A DNA stretch of 64,000 bases from Sulfitobacter sediminilitoris (GTDB lineage: Bacteria > Pseudomonadota > Alphaproteobacteria > Rhodobacterales > Rhodobacteraceae): assembly GCF_010667575.1 (NCBI RefSeq), contig NZ_JAABNT010000017.1, positions 1 through 64,000 of the forward strand. The letters run 5' to 3'. Positions 14,335 through 23,126 of the stretch are shown piece after piece; within the stretch, counting starts at the first letter, position 1; every line of letters begins with the position of its first letter. A program made the translations under genes and the position numbers. The notes beneath the pieces are model-generated. The model was not told the DNA's origin. It searched no databases and saw only the letters and a list, made by a program, of their open reading frames with translations.

Positions 14335-15033
14335 TCAAGATGCAGTGATCTCCAGATACGCGCGAAAGAAGTCGCCAGCCTGCTGTGCAAACAGATCGGC
14401 GGAGACGGTGCTGGCGTCGAATTGTGCGACGGCCGCGTCGGTTTCTTCCTCTGACAGCACCTCGCCCCGGCTGCGGCGCAGAAAGGTGGCGACGTAGTCA
14501 CCGGAGTATTCCGGGTGAAACTGTACGGACATGGCAGGGAAGTCATAGGCAAGTGCGGCGATTGGGCAATAATCGGCCTTGCCGATGATCGTGGCACCGG
14601 GTGGCAGTTTCGTCACCTGATCCTGATGCCAGACATGGCCGTTCACGGTTTGGCCGCCGATCTCGAACGCACGCACGCCAACTTCGGCGGGGCCAACCTT
14701 TTCCGCCTTGCCCCCAAAGACGTCTGCCATGATCTGATGCCCGAAACAGACACCGAACATCGGTTTGCCGAGGTTTCGCGCTGCAACCAGCCAGTCGCGC
14801 AGAGGCTGCATCCAGGGGGCGTCATCGTAGACGCCTTTCTCAGACCCTGAAATAATGTAGCCGTCGAAATCCTGCGGTGCCGGGAACGGTTCGCCTTCGC
14901 CGATATCCATGATCGTGAGATCCGCGTCCGGAATGCCCCGAGACGCCCAAGCCGCCAGCAAAGCGCCAAAACGGGCCTGATCGCTTTGGTATTCCGGCAA
15001 CCAGACGCAGAAGTCGAGGACAGCGATCCTCAC
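14335..15033 (-). CDS. Class I glutamine amidotransferase-like hydrolase
   Basis: A 232-residue GATase1-fold protein with the catalytic triad in place: nucleophile Cys96 in FGVCFGHQ, and His173 and Glu175 in QFHPE. It stands alone without a synthetase domain, as in the GMP-synthase-like amidotransferases and gamma-glutamyl hydrolases (for example PuuD). It overlaps the glutamate-synthase-like gene upstream by 4 nt, so it is the last gene of the set behind operator 3. In a pathway that makes gamma-glutamyl amides, release of the gamma-glutamyl group is a reasonable role. This is inferred from context. Confidence 0.82.
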   Translation of the reverse strand: MRIAVLDFCVWLPEYQSDQARFGALLAAWASRGIPDADLTIMDIGEGEPFPAPQDFDGYIISGSEKGVYDDAPWMQPLRDWLVAARNLGKPMFGVCFGHQIMADVFGGKAEKVGPAEVGVRAFEIGGQTVNGHVWHQDQVTKLPPGATIIGKADYCPIAALAYDFPAMSVQFHPEYSGDYVATFLRRSRGEVLSEEETDAAVAQFDASTVSADLFAQQAGDFFRAYLEITAS

Positions 15034-16511
15034 CAGTCGTAGGCGCGGTCGATCCCCGCCATTTTGACGCCGGTAAAGGCGGAAGCCTCAAAGCTGAGCG
15101 CGCGCAGGTCTTCCACTTCGAGGTTGTGGACTGAGGACTTGCCGCAGGCTTTGGCGAGGGCTGTGATTTCCATGGTCATCGCCGTCAGATAGCGCGCGAT
15201 GCGTTCTGCGCCAGCTGTCGGGTCCATGCGCTTTTCCAGTTCCGGGTCCTGCGTGGCGATGCCCACCGGACAGCGGCCCGTGTGGCAATGGTGGCAGGCA
15301 CCGGGCGAGGTGCCCAAAGCGGTGTAATCATCAATGTATCGCGGCGTGTTGCAGCCCAGGGCGATCATGGAAGCATTGCCGATCATCACGGCATCCGCAC
15401 CAAGGGCCAGACACTTGGCGGCGTCCACGCCGGAGCGGATACCGCCCGCCGCGACAAGAGAGACCTTGCCCGTCATGCCGCATTCATCAAGCGCCTCGCG
15501 CGCCGCGCGGATGGCGCTCATCGTCGGGATGCCGGTGTGGTTCAGCAACAGTTCAGGCGATGCCCCGGTGCCGCCTTCGGCGCCATCGACCACCACAACA
15601 TCCGCGCCCGCCTTGGCCGCGACAGCCACGTCGAAGCGGGGGCGGGTGGCGCCCATCTTGATGAAGATCGGCACTTGATAATTGGTGGCTATGCGAAGTT
15701 CCTCGATCTTCACCGCCAGATCGTCGGCGCCAAGGAAATCCGGGTGGCGGATGGTTGAGCGTTGATCAACGCCTTCGGGCAGTGTGCGCATTTTCGACAC
15801 GCGGGGGCTGACTTTCATCCCCAGCAGCAGGCCGCCCGTGCCGGGCTTGGCCCCCTGCCCCACGACCAGTTCCAGCGCATCAGCGCGGCGCAGGTGGTCA
15901 AGGTCAACGCCATATCGGGCTGGCGACATCTGGTAGAGCAGCCGGGACGATGCCGCGCGCTCTTCTTCCAGCATCCCGCCTTCGCCGGTGCAGGTCATCG
16001 TGCCGACCTTGGAAGCCCCATGGCCCAACGATGCCTTGGCCGAGGCCGAAAGCGCGCCGAAGGACATCGAAGCGATGTAGATCGGGATATCAAGCTCAAG
16101 CGGCTTTTCAACCAAACCACGGCCACCGCCCAGCACGGTTTTCGTGTCACATTTCTCGCGATACCCTTCCAGTGGCAGGCGAGTCATGGTGGCGGGGACG
16201 AACGTCAGATCGTCGAAGGTCGGCAGTTGCTTGTTGAACGTGTTGTAGCCACGCACCTGATAGCGGCCCAACTGCGCCAGCGCATGCACTTCCGAAATCG
16301 CTTCGGGCGTCCAGCGGGTTGATCCTCCTTCGTCGTAGGATGACGGCACCCCGGCGGGCCGCCCCTCGACCGCGCCGGCATCGCGAAATCGGATCTCGTC
16401 CTCGGAAGCCATCTCGAACGGATATTCATAAGGGGCGTCGATCTTGGCGTGATCCATGTCACCACCGTTTACAACGCCAGCCTGTCCGCCTTCCGCGTTC
16501 TTGTCTGCCAT
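15030..16511 (-). CDS. Glutamate synthase-like FMN/Fe-S subunit (GlxD / MgsC type)
   Basis: A 493-residue FMN-binding glutamate synthase-family protein. A beta/alpha barrel with GGGRGLVEKPLELDIPIYIASMSFGALS-type core, GAEGGTGASPELLLNHTG and GGIRSG phosphate-binding segments is followed by a cysteine cluster (GACHHCHTGRCPVG) for a 3Fe-4S centre. Homologues in methylotrophs form N-methylglutamate synthase (MgsABC), and related sets lie next to glutamine-synthetase-like genes. This is the third part of a split enzyme whose other parts are encoded upstream at 16657 and 17346. The likely reaction joins an amine or gamma-glutamylamide nitrogen to a glutamate skeleton. Confidence 0.85.
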   Translation of the reverse strand: MADKNAEGGQAGVVNGGDMDHAKIDAPYEYPFEMASEDEIRFRDAGAVEGRPAGVPSSYDEGGSTRWTPEAISEVHALAQLGRYQVRGYNTFNKQLPTFDDLTFVPATMTRLPLEGYREKCDTKTVLGGGRGLVEKPLELDIPIYIASMSFGALSASAKASLGHGASKVGTMTCTGEGGMLEEERAASSRLLYQMSPARYGVDLDHLRRADALELVVGQGAKPGTGGLLLGMKVSPRVSKMRTLPEGVDQRSTIRHPDFLGADDLAVKIEELRIATNYQVPIFIKMGATRPRFDVAVAAKAGADVVVVDGAEGGTGASPELLLNHTGIPTMSAIRAAREALDECGMTGKVSLVAAGGIRSGVDAAKCLALGADAVMIGNASMIALGCNTPRYIDDYTALGTSPGACHHCHTGRCPVGIATQDPELEKRMDPTAGAERIARYLTAMTMEITALAKACGKSSVHNLEVEDLRALSFEASAFTGVKMAGIDRAYDW

Positions 16512-16572
16512 GTCACTCTCTCCTGTCGAAACCGGACCGGGTCAGAGCCCGTCCGGCTGCGGTTCCCCTCGC

Positions 16573-16636
16573 GGTGCGCGATGAATGCGCGCCGTACTTG
16601 TTGCCTGACCCATCGGGTGCGCATTCATCGCGCACC
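16573..16636. repeat. Paired REP-like palindromes between glxC- and glxD-like genes
   Basis: An 18-bp perfect inverted repeat, with the left arm at 16573-16590 and the right arm at 16619-16636, fills most of the 145-nt gap inside this otherwise coupled operon. Each arm is itself a short hairpin (GGTGCGC ... GCGCACC). The same unit appears at 46184-46251, so this is a dispersed repeat. In the mRNA it would form a strong stem that could separate expression of the two genes. Confidence 0.65.
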
Positions 16637-16656
16637 TTTCCGGGTGCATCATCCCG

Positions 16657-17349
16657 TCAAATCATCAGCCACGCGCTGGCGTCGCGGCTCTCGAAATACC
16701 AAAGGCGCTGGCCCGAGATCATCTTGCGCCAGTCGCGCGAGCTGTCGACAAGGCCCAGCGGTTCAAGAATCGCGTCCACTTCAGCGACTTCCTCTGCCGT
16801 GGGTTCCACGACGTTGACATCCACACCCAGACTTTCGACCGGCCCCGCGACCCAGACCTCGCCCTCCCACAGCGCGTCAGCACAGGATTCCCCCGCGCCA
16901 CCCAGCGCGATGATCTTGCCCGCGTGCGCCATGAAGCCCGACTGGTAGCCGATCGTGCCCTCGACCACGATGTTGCCGCCCTTCATGGCGACCCCACAGC
17001 GCGGTCCGGCGTCGCCTTTTACATGTATGGTCCCGCCGATCATTGCCGCGCCGCAGGACATGCCCGCACGGCCGCCAACCTCGATATGCCCCTTGGCCAT
17101 CCCCTCGCCCGTGGCCCAGCCGCTGTTGCGTTCGATCTTGATATTTGCGCCGGTGTTCAGTCCGCCGCAGTAATATCCCACCGACCCCTCAAAGGTGATG
17201 TCCACGTTATCGGGCAGACCGACACCAAGGTTATGGCGGCTTAGCGTGTTCACCACTCGGATGGGCTGGCCCGTCTTGCAAGCTTCCTGAATTTCCTCGT
17301 TGATCTCGCGGATATGGCGCTTGCCGACTTCGATGACGATTTCGCTCAT
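16657..17349 (-). CDS. Glutamate synthase-like GXGXG-domain subunit (GlxC / MgsB type)
   Basis: A 230-residue protein made mainly of the right-handed beta-helix found at the C-terminus of large glutamate synthase subunits. Repeats of the form G-G-x-x-G-x-x-x-G-x-x-x-x-G are visible (YYCGGLNTGANIKI, GGRAGMSCGAAMIGG, GDAGPRCGVAMKGGN). I start it at MSEIVIEVGK (17349). That start overlaps the stop of the upstream amidotransferase subunit by 4 nt, whereas the longer frame would overlap it much more. It is the middle subunit of the three-part enzyme. Confidence 0.87.
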   Translation of the reverse strand: MSEIVIEVGKRHIREINEEIQEACKTGQPIRVVNTLSRHNLGVGLPDNVDITFEGSVGYYCGGLNTGANIKIERNSGWATGEGMAKGHIEVGGRAGMSCGAAMIGGTIHVKGDAGPRCGVAMKGGNIVVEGTIGYQSGFMAHAGKIIALGGAGESCADALWEGEVWVAGPVESLGVDVNVVEPTAEEVAEVDAILEPLGLVDSSRDWRKMISGQRLWYFESRDASAWLMI

Positions 17350-18290
17350 GCCGCCATGCTCCGGTTGCCCACACCCCAGATGCCATAAAGGCTGGGACCA
17401 TCGTGGTTGATCACGTCGCATTCATCGGCAAAGACGGTGCGTACCGCTTGTTCTTCGGTCGCTGCAGCCAGTTCACCGTTCTGTTCGATCACCACGAGCG
17501 GCTTCATTGCGAACCGGTCCTTCGCGTAGCCGATGCCATCCGGCGTGGCGATCATGAAGGTAAAGACACCGTCGATGGAGGTGATGGATTTCTTCAGCGC
17601 CTGTTCCATTGTCAGGCCCTGTTTCATCTGGTCAGAGACCCAGACGGCAATCAACTCAGAGTCGTTTTCTGTTAGAAAGCGGTAGCCCTGCCGCCGCAGC
17701 CTGTCGCGCCATGTATAGTAGTCAGTGATCTGCCCGTTATGCACGATCGCGACGTCTGAAAAGGGGCGCGCCCAGAACGGGTGGCTTGCGTTGGGCAGCA
17801 CGCTGGATTCCGTCGCCAGCCGCGCATGACCCAGGCCGTGGGTCCCGATCATATCGTGCACTTTATGCTTTTCGCTGACCTGTTCGGCCCCGCCGATGTC
17901 CTTGACGATCTCAAGGGACCGCCCGCAGGACTGCACCTCGATCCGGCCCGACAATTCGTCGGCGTCGCTGGTCCAGGCGGCAATGTTGCGCGGGTCGCTG
18001 ATTTCCATCCGAAAGCAGTAGTGCTTGTTTTCATCGGTTACGATGGTGGGTTCGCTCAGAAAGTCGCTGTCGTGGTCTTTCAGCGTGGCGCAAAAAAGCT
18101 CCAGATCAGCGTCCATTTGCGACTTGTCAAAGCCCATGCCGCGCAGCACGTAACCACTGTCCATCGGGGCGCCGTAGACCGCGAAACCTGTGCTGTCCGC
18201 GCCGCGGTGTTCCTGTGCGGCCATCAGCGCTACAAGATCTTTCCCGACCGTTCCGGGAGCGTTCAGAATCCGCCCTGCAATGCCACACAT
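17346..18290 (-). CDS. Glutamate synthase-like class II amidotransferase subunit (GlxB / MgsA type)
   Basis: A 314-residue N-terminal-nucleophile amidotransferase. It begins MCGIAG, giving the catalytic Cys2, and has the typical EHRGADSTGFAVYG, HNGQITDYYTWR and ENDSELIAVWV segments. It would release ammonia or amine from glutamine or a gamma-glutamylamide and pass it to the synthase subunit. It is the first gene of the minus-strand glx-like operon, with operator 3 39 nt upstream of its start. The divergent neighbour is the GntR regulator. The gene order B-C-D matches the glx and mgs operons. Confidence 0.88.
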   Translation of the reverse strand: MCGIAGRILNAPGTVGKDLVALMAAQEHRGADSTGFAVYGAPMDSGYVLRGMGFDKSQMDADLELFCATLKDHDSDFLSEPTIVTDENKHYCFRMEISDPRNIAAWTSDADELSGRIEVQSCGRSLEIVKDIGGAEQVSEKHKVHDMIGTHGLGHARLATESSVLPNASHPFWARPFSDVAIVHNGQITDYYTWRDRLRRQGYRFLTENDSELIAVWVSDQMKQGLTMEQALKKSITSIDGVFTFMIATPDGIGYAKDRFAMKPLVVIEQNGELAAATEEQAVRTVFADECDVINHDGPSLYGIWGVGNRSMAA

Positions 18291-18328
18291 GCGTTTTCTC
18301 CCCTATGTTGGAATCTCTCTCGTGGATA

Positions 18329-18338
18329 CTGTATACAG
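18329..18338. promoter_or_regulatory. CTGTATACAG operator 3 (glx-like operon)
   Basis: Perfect 10-bp palindrome, extended to ATACTGTATACAGTAT, 39 nt before the start codon of the class II amidotransferase gene. Confidence 0.78.
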
Positions 18339-18380
18339 TATTCAGCCTGTGACAAGGGGGGCGTTGCGGGTTCTGTATTT

Positions 18381-18390
18381 CTGTATACAG
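18381..18390. promoter_or_regulatory. CTGTATACAG operator 4 (GntR regulator gene)
   Basis: Perfect 10-bp palindrome 29 nt before the start codon of the GntR gene. Together with operator 3 it places two sites in the 128-nt divergent promoter region, which fits autorepression. Confidence 0.78.
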
Positions 18391-18418
18391 TGTTCAAAAT
18401 ACACGCATCGAGGCAGTC

Positions 18419-19084
18419 ATGGCGCTCCACAGCATTACCACACAACGCCGCCGTCTGGCGGACGAAGTTTATGATCAGCTGGTCCAGGCGATCATGGATC
18501 GCGAGATCGGCCCGGACGACCGTCTGGTGCAGGAAAAGCTGGCCGCAGAGCTGGACATCAGCCGCACGCCGGTGCGCGAGGCGCTGTTGCGGCTGGAAAA
18601 GGAAGGCGTACTGCATCTGGCGAACTCCGGCGGGTTCCGCCTTGCAAAGATCAGCGAAGAGGAAACCCTTGAACTGTATCAGGCACGTGCGGCCATCGAA
18701 GGACAGGCGGCGCGCATCCTGACCGCCCGCAATGACCCTGAGGAACTGGAGCGTCTGCGCGTCCTGATCCGCCAGACCGAAGACCTCAAGGACCCTACCA
18801 CGCGCGACTATTTCATCGCCAACCGCACGATTCACCGCGCCTTCATGGAGGCGGCGGGAAATCGCTTCTTGCTCGAGATGTTCGACATGATCTGGGGCCG
18901 GGCGATGGCGTTTCACCTGTTTGCAGCCATAGAAAACGCAGATATCTCCAAGTCGCTGGGCAATCACATCGAGCTGGTGGATGTCATCGCCACAGGGGAC
19001 CGGGGTGCCGCGCTTGAGGCCTTTACCGACCATATTCAGGAAGGGTTTGAACTGCATCTGACGGGCATCCGTCGCAGCGCCTGA
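18419..19084 (+). CDS. GntR-family transcriptional regulator, FadR/FCD subgroup
   Basis: A 221-residue regulator with an N-terminal winged helix-turn-helix (LADEVYDQLVQAIMDREIGP, then LAAELDISRTPVREALLRLE) and a C-terminal all-helical FCD ligand domain (residues about 75-215). FCD members usually repress catabolic genes until a small acid or pathway intermediate binds. Four CTGTATACAG palindromes lie upstream of this gene, the glx-like operon, the BMC operon/flavoprotein pair and the importer. That makes it the most likely common regulator. It ends the block; the next operon belongs to a different pathway. Confidence 0.92.
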   Translation: MALHSITTQRRRLADEVYDQLVQAIMDREIGPDDRLVQEKLAAELDISRTPVREALLRLEKEGVLHLANSGGFRLAKISEEETLELYQARAAIEGQAARILTARNDPEELERLRVLIRQTEDLKDPTTRDYFIANRTIHRAFMEAAGNRFLLEMFDMIWGRAMAFHLFAAIENADISKSLGNHIELVDVIATGDRGAALEAFTDHIQEGFELHLTGIRRSA

Positions 19085-19179
19085 CCCCTGTCTGAACAGA
19101 CCACGCAGTCTGTCATTGGCTGCCATAGGCCCGCTCCACCGTCATCTGATCCGCACCAAGACGAATTTAGCGGAATGAC

Positions 19180-19196
19180 GTTCCGTTCTGCGGGAT
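19180..19196. promoter_or_regulatory. Candidate IclR-type operator (acyl-CoA operon 1)
   Basis: GTTCCGTTCTGCGGGAT resembles the perfect palindrome GTTCCGCATAGCGGAAC next to the iclR gene; the two arms match and the centre differs. It lies 117 nt upstream of the acyl-CoA synthetase start. An overlapping CGGAATGACGTTCCG palindrome at 19171-19185 adds symmetry. The match is weaker than that of the other two sites. Confidence 0.4.
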
Positions 19197-19312
19197 TGTA
19201 GCCTGCGATTTTCAAGCCTAGTCTGTCCGCAAAAGAGTCGGACGTCTGACGGAGGACGGACACCGGCGCTCTGCCTTGGGAGGGGACAGATGCCAGCACA
19301 TGAGGGGCCGCG

Positions 19313-21019
19313 ATGACGGCCATGACACCCGAAGACGCTGTGCGCCATGTGGTCAGCACCGATCCAACCTTTGCCGTTGAAGAGGTTGAAGTGCGCGGGG
19401 TTGCCGTCAAGGCGTTCAAGAACATTCCCGCCAGCGTCCCCGCTTTGCTGGCTGCGGGCTGGGAACGGCACGGCGATGGCGCGCTTGAATATCTGGCCTA
19501 TGAGGACGAAACTTACACTTATGCCGAATTCACTGCGTCGGTCTACCGGATGGCCCGTGCCATGCAGGACGAATTGGGCCTGCGCCAGTGCGACCGCGTG
19601 GCGATCGCCATGCGGAACTATCCCGAATTGCTGATGCTGGTACTTGCGATCTCTTCCTTTGGCGGCGTGGTGGTTTTCGTTAACGCATGGTGGACCACCG
19701 AAGAGCTAGACTATGCGCTGCGCGACAGTGAGGCCAAGGTGGTTTTCGCAGACGGCCCACGCATGAAACGGCTGATGCCGTTGCGCGAGACGCTGGGCCT
19801 GACCCTGGTCGGCGTGCGCGACGGTGAAGGGCAGACGGCACTGGATTTCTCAACCCTGCGCGGCGCGGCCAAGTCCGATCAGGCCCCCGAAGTCAGCATC
19901 GACACGGATGATGATTTCGCGGTCATGTATTCCTCTGGCACCACGGGCCATCCCAAGGGCGTCGTGCAGACCCATCGCGGTGCGGTGAACGCGGTCTTCT
20001 CGTGGCTCATGCAATCGGTGGTGGCCCCGCTGGTTGACCCGCCCGAGCCGGACGCGCCAGAGCCGCCGCGCCCCTCGGCGCTGGCGGTCACGCCCCTGTT
20101 CCATGTTACGGCAACCCATCCTGTGTTCCTGCTCAGCCTGCCCGCCGGGGCCAAGATCACGCTGATGCACAAATGGGACGCCGAAGAAGCCGTGCGCCTG
20201 ATCCGCGACAACAGCATCACCCGGCTGCTGGGGGTTCCGACACAATCGGCGGACTTGATGGAAGCGGCCAAGCGGATGGGAGAGACCCTCCCCTCGCTGG
20301 ATTACATCGGTGCGGGTGGCGCGAAACGCCCTGCCGCGCAGGTCGCGCAACTGGCCAAGACGTTTCCGAACGCGGGAGTCGCCACCGGCTGGGGCATGAC
20401 CGAGACCAACGCGCTTGGCATCGGGATGATCGGCGACGATTACAAGGCGCGACCCGATGCGGCAGGCAAACTGCATCCACCTCTTCAGGAACTCTCTATT
20501 CTGGATGACGAGGGTAACCCGGTCCCTAATGGCACGATCGGCGAAATTGCGGTCAAGGGACCGCAGATCATGCGCTGCTATCTCAACAAGCCCGAGGCGA
20601 CGGCGGAAACCGTCGTGGATGGCTGGATGCGCACCGGTGATCTGGGCACGCTGGATGACGAGGGATACGTCACCATCCTTGACCGCAAGAAAAACATCAT
20701 CATCCGGGGCGGCGAAAACATCGCCTGTCTGGATGTCGAAGGTGCGCTGCACCGGCATCCCGATGTGCTTGAGGCAGCGGCTTTTTCCGTCCCCGATGAA
20801 CGGCTGGGGGAAACCGTGGGTGCCGCCGTACAACTGCGCGAGGGCACAACGCTCACCCTTGCAGACATGGCCGCCTTCCTTGACGGCCACCTCGCGAAAT
20901 TCAAGATCCCCGCGCACCTCTGGGTTCAGCATGACGTGCTGATCCGGGGTGCCACTGACAAGATTGACCGCCGTGCGATCCGCGCGGCCTGTCTGGCAAA
21001 GCAAGAGGCTAAAGTATGA
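19313..21019 (+). CDS. AMP-forming acyl-CoA synthetase
   Basis: A 568-residue acyl-CoA ligase of the ANL superfamily. The phosphate-binding motif is YSSGTTGHPKG, followed by GWGMTETN and the hinge-region TGDLGTLDDEGYVTILDRKKNIIIRGGENI, and the C-terminal catalytic lysine region ends GATDKIDRRAIR. It activates a carboxylic acid with ATP and CoA at the head of a beta-oxidation operon. The chain or ring type of the acid cannot be read. A start at 19322 (MTPEDAV) is equally possible. The stop overlaps the next gene by 4 nt. Confidence 0.9.
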   Translation: MTAMTPEDAVRHVVSTDPTFAVEEVEVRGVAVKAFKNIPASVPALLAAGWERHGDGALEYLAYEDETYTYAEFTASVYRMARAMQDELGLRQCDRVAIAMRNYPELLMLVLAISSFGGVVVFVNAWWTTEELDYALRDSEAKVVFADGPRMKRLMPLRETLGLTLVGVRDGEGQTALDFSTLRGAAKSDQAPEVSIDTDDDFAVMYSSGTTGHPKGVVQTHRGAVNAVFSWLMQSVVAPLVDPPEPDAPEPPRPSALAVTPLFHVTATHPVFLLSLPAGAKITLMHKWDAEEAVRLIRDNSITRLLGVPTQSADLMEAAKRMGETLPSLDYIGAGGAKRPAAQVAQLAKTFPNAGVATGWGMTETNALGIGMIGDDYKARPDAAGKLHPPLQELSILDDEGNPVPNGTIGEIAVKGPQIMRCYLNKPEATAETVVDGWMRTGDLGTLDDEGYVTILDRKKNIIIRGGENIACLDVEGALHRHPDVLEAAAFSVPDERLGETVGAAVQLREGTTLTLADMAAFLDGHLAKFKIPAHLWVQHDVLIRGATDKIDRRAIRAACLAKQEAKV

Positions 21020-22308
21020 AGACCCTGACGACAGAAGAAACCGGCGCTTATATCGCCGAAGCTGGCAAACTGGCCTGGGAAGTTCCCGGCCTGCCCGAAG
21101 GGACGCCGCAGCGCGAGATCAAGACCGTTGGCATCATCGGTGCGGGCACCATGGGTGGCGGCATCGCGATGAATTTTGCGACTGCTGGCATCCCGGTCAA
21201 GATCGTAGAGACCACCCAAGAAGCGTTGGACCGGGGCCTGAGTGTGGTGCGTGGCAACTACCAGAGGTCTGCCGACAAGGGCCGCTTTCCGCAGGAGGAG
21301 GTCGAGGCGCGCATGGGCCGCTTTGACGGACGGCTTGCCATCGCGGACCTTGCCGACTGCGACCTGATCATCGAGGCCGTGTTCGAGAACATGGACCTCA
21401 AGCGCAAGATCTTTACCGAGCTGGACGCAGTGATGAAGCCCGGCGCAATCCTTGCCACCAATACCTCCGCGCTCGACATCAATGAAATTGCAGGCATGAC
21501 CAAGCGGCCCGAGGACGTCATCGGGCTGCACTTCTTTTCGCCCGCCAACGTGATGAAGCTGCTTGAGATCGTGCGCGCCAAGCACACCGCCGATGACGTG
21601 GTCGCCACCTGCATGGACCTTGCCAAGAAGATCAACAAGATCGCCACGCTGGTCGGCGTCTGCCCCGGTTTCGTGGGCAACCGCATCCTCTTTGCCCGCC
21701 AGAAACAGGCGAACAAGCTGGTCTACAAGGGCGTGATGCCATGGGATGTGGACGCGGCCTTTAACGCCTTCGGGCACAAGATGGGACCGTTCCAGATGAT
21801 GGACCTTGCGGGCCTCGACATCGGCTGGTCCAAGGGGGCCAAGACCGAAAACCCCATTCGCGACGCCCTGTGCGAGATGGACCGCCGCGGCCAGAAGACC
21901 AAGGCGGGCTACTATGATTATGACGAGAACCGCACGCCGATCCCGTCCAACGTGACGGCAGGCGTGATCCGCGACATCACCAATGCCCGCCCGATGAACA
22001 TGGCCGAGGAAGAGATCATCGAGATCTGCATCTACCCGATGATCAACGAGGCGGTGAAAATCCTTGAAGACAGCAAGGCGCAGCGCCCCTCGGACATCGA
22101 TGTGGTCTGGCTCAATGGCTACGGTTGGCCTGCGGACAAGGGCGGGCCGATGTATTACGGCGACATGGTCGGCGCGCAGGCGGTGCTGGACCGCATGGAA
22201 AAGCTGGGGGCAGAAGACGCTGAATTCGCACCTGCTGAAACACTGCGCAAACTCGCCAAGGACGGCGGCAAATTCATTGAGATCGACACCGGAGGGCTGA
22301 AAGTATGA
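21016..22308 (+). CDS. 3-hydroxyacyl-CoA dehydrogenase
   Basis: A 430-residue NAD-dependent 3-hydroxyacyl-CoA dehydrogenase. The nucleotide-binding motif is [17 protein letters not shown], and [17 protein letters not shown] contains the catalytic histidine. The C-terminal domain is duplicated, as in the dehydrogenase half of FadB, but no hydratase domain is fused. The hydratase is instead the next gene, which overlaps by 4 nt. It oxidises the 3-hydroxyacyl-CoA made by that hydratase. Confidence 0.92.
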   Translation: MKTLTTEETGAYIAEAGKLAWEVPGLPEGTPQREIKTVGIIGAGTMGGGIAMNFATAGIPVKIVETTQEALDRGLSVVRGNYQRSADKGRFPQEEVEARMGRFDGRLAIADLADCDLIIEAVFENMDLKRKIFTELDAVMKPGAILATNTSALDINEIAGMTKRPEDVIGLHFFSPANVMKLLEIVRAKHTADDVVATCMDLAKKINKIATLVGVCPGFVGNRILFARQKQANKLVYKGVMPWDVDAAFNAFGHKMGPFQMMDLAGLDIGWSKGAKTENPIRDALCEMDRRGQKTKAGYYDYDENRTPIPSNVTAGVIRDITNARPMNMAEEEIIEICIYPMINEAVKILEDSKAQRPSDIDVVWLNGYGWPADKGGPMYYGDMVGAQAVLDRMEKLGAEDAEFAPAETLRKLAKDGGKFIEIDTGGLKV

Positions 22309-23084
22309 GCTACGAATTCATCAAGACGGAAAAGCAGGGGAACGTCCTGCTCGTAACCATGAACCGGCCCGAGGTCTACAACGCCGTTCATGCCGAGATG
22401 CATCAGGAGATGTCGGATTGCTGGGATGCCTTTGCAGAGGATCAGGACCTGTGGGTCGCTGTTCTGACCGGCGCGGGGGACAAGGCGTTTACCGCCGGCA
22501 ATGACCTGAAGGCCACAGCCAAGGGCGGCCTCAAGAAAGGCCTGCCCGCTTCCGGCTTTGCCGGTCTGTCCTCGCGCTTCGATCTGGAAAAGCCGATCAT
22601 CGCCGCCGTAAACGGCTTTGCCATGGGCGGCGGGTTTGAAACGGCACTGTCCTGCGACATCATCATCGCTTCGGATAATGCCAAATTCGCCCTGCCCGAA
22701 GTCAAGGTGGGCTTTTTCGCCTCCGCCTCCGGCGTGCAGCGCCTGTCGCGCTACATCGGGCGGCTGGCCGCACAGGAACTGATGCTCTCGGGCCGGACCA
22801 TCGACGCAACAGAGGCGCTCAAGCTTGGCTGCGTGAATGAGGTCGTCTCACCAGACGCACTGATGGACCGCGCCATGGTAAAGGCGCAGGAACTGGCAAG
22901 CGTCTCGCCGTCCTCGATCAAGGCAACCAAGCGGGTGCTGAACGATCTGGCCAAGCGCGAGAACCTGCCCGACAGCCTGATGTATTCACGCGAGGTGCAG
23001 GCCGCCCTCGCCCAAACGCAAGATTTCAAGGAAGGCGTCCAAGCCTTCGTCGAGAAACGCGCGCCCAAGTGGGTCAATAAATAA
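22305..23084 (+). CDS. Enoyl-CoA hydratase/isomerase
   Basis: A 259-residue crotonase-fold protein. It has the oxyanion-hole segments DKAFTAGNDLKA and VNGFAMGGGFETALSCDIIIAS. The catalytic glutamate positions align with LPEVKVGFFASASGVQRL. The GND rather than GAD form in the first motif is common in the family. It hydrates 2-enoyl-CoA for the dehydrogenase encoded just upstream. A 42-nt gap follows before the acyl-CoA dehydrogenase. Confidence 0.92.
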   Translation: MSYEFIKTEKQGNVLLVTMNRPEVYNAVHAEMHQEMSDCWDAFAEDQDLWVAVLTGAGDKAFTAGNDLKATAKGGLKKGLPASGFAGLSSRFDLEKPIIAAVNGFAMGGGFETALSCDIIIASDNAKFALPEVKVGFFASASGVQRLSRYIGRLAAQELMLSGRTIDATEALKLGCVNEVVSPDALMDRAMVKAQELASVSPSSIKATKRVLNDLAKRENLPDSLMYSREVQAALAQTQDFKEGVQAFVEKRAPKWVNK

Positions 23085-23126
23085 CGCCCTGCGGAGCAAC
23101 GGAAACCGCCAATAGGAGGCACATTA

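Noticed and set aside
14335..15033. Assignment of the class I amidotransferase as PuuD in a putrescine pathway
   Set aside because: The fold and triad fit, but no puuB or puuC-type neighbours or GABA genes are present, so naming it PuuD would overstate the evidence.
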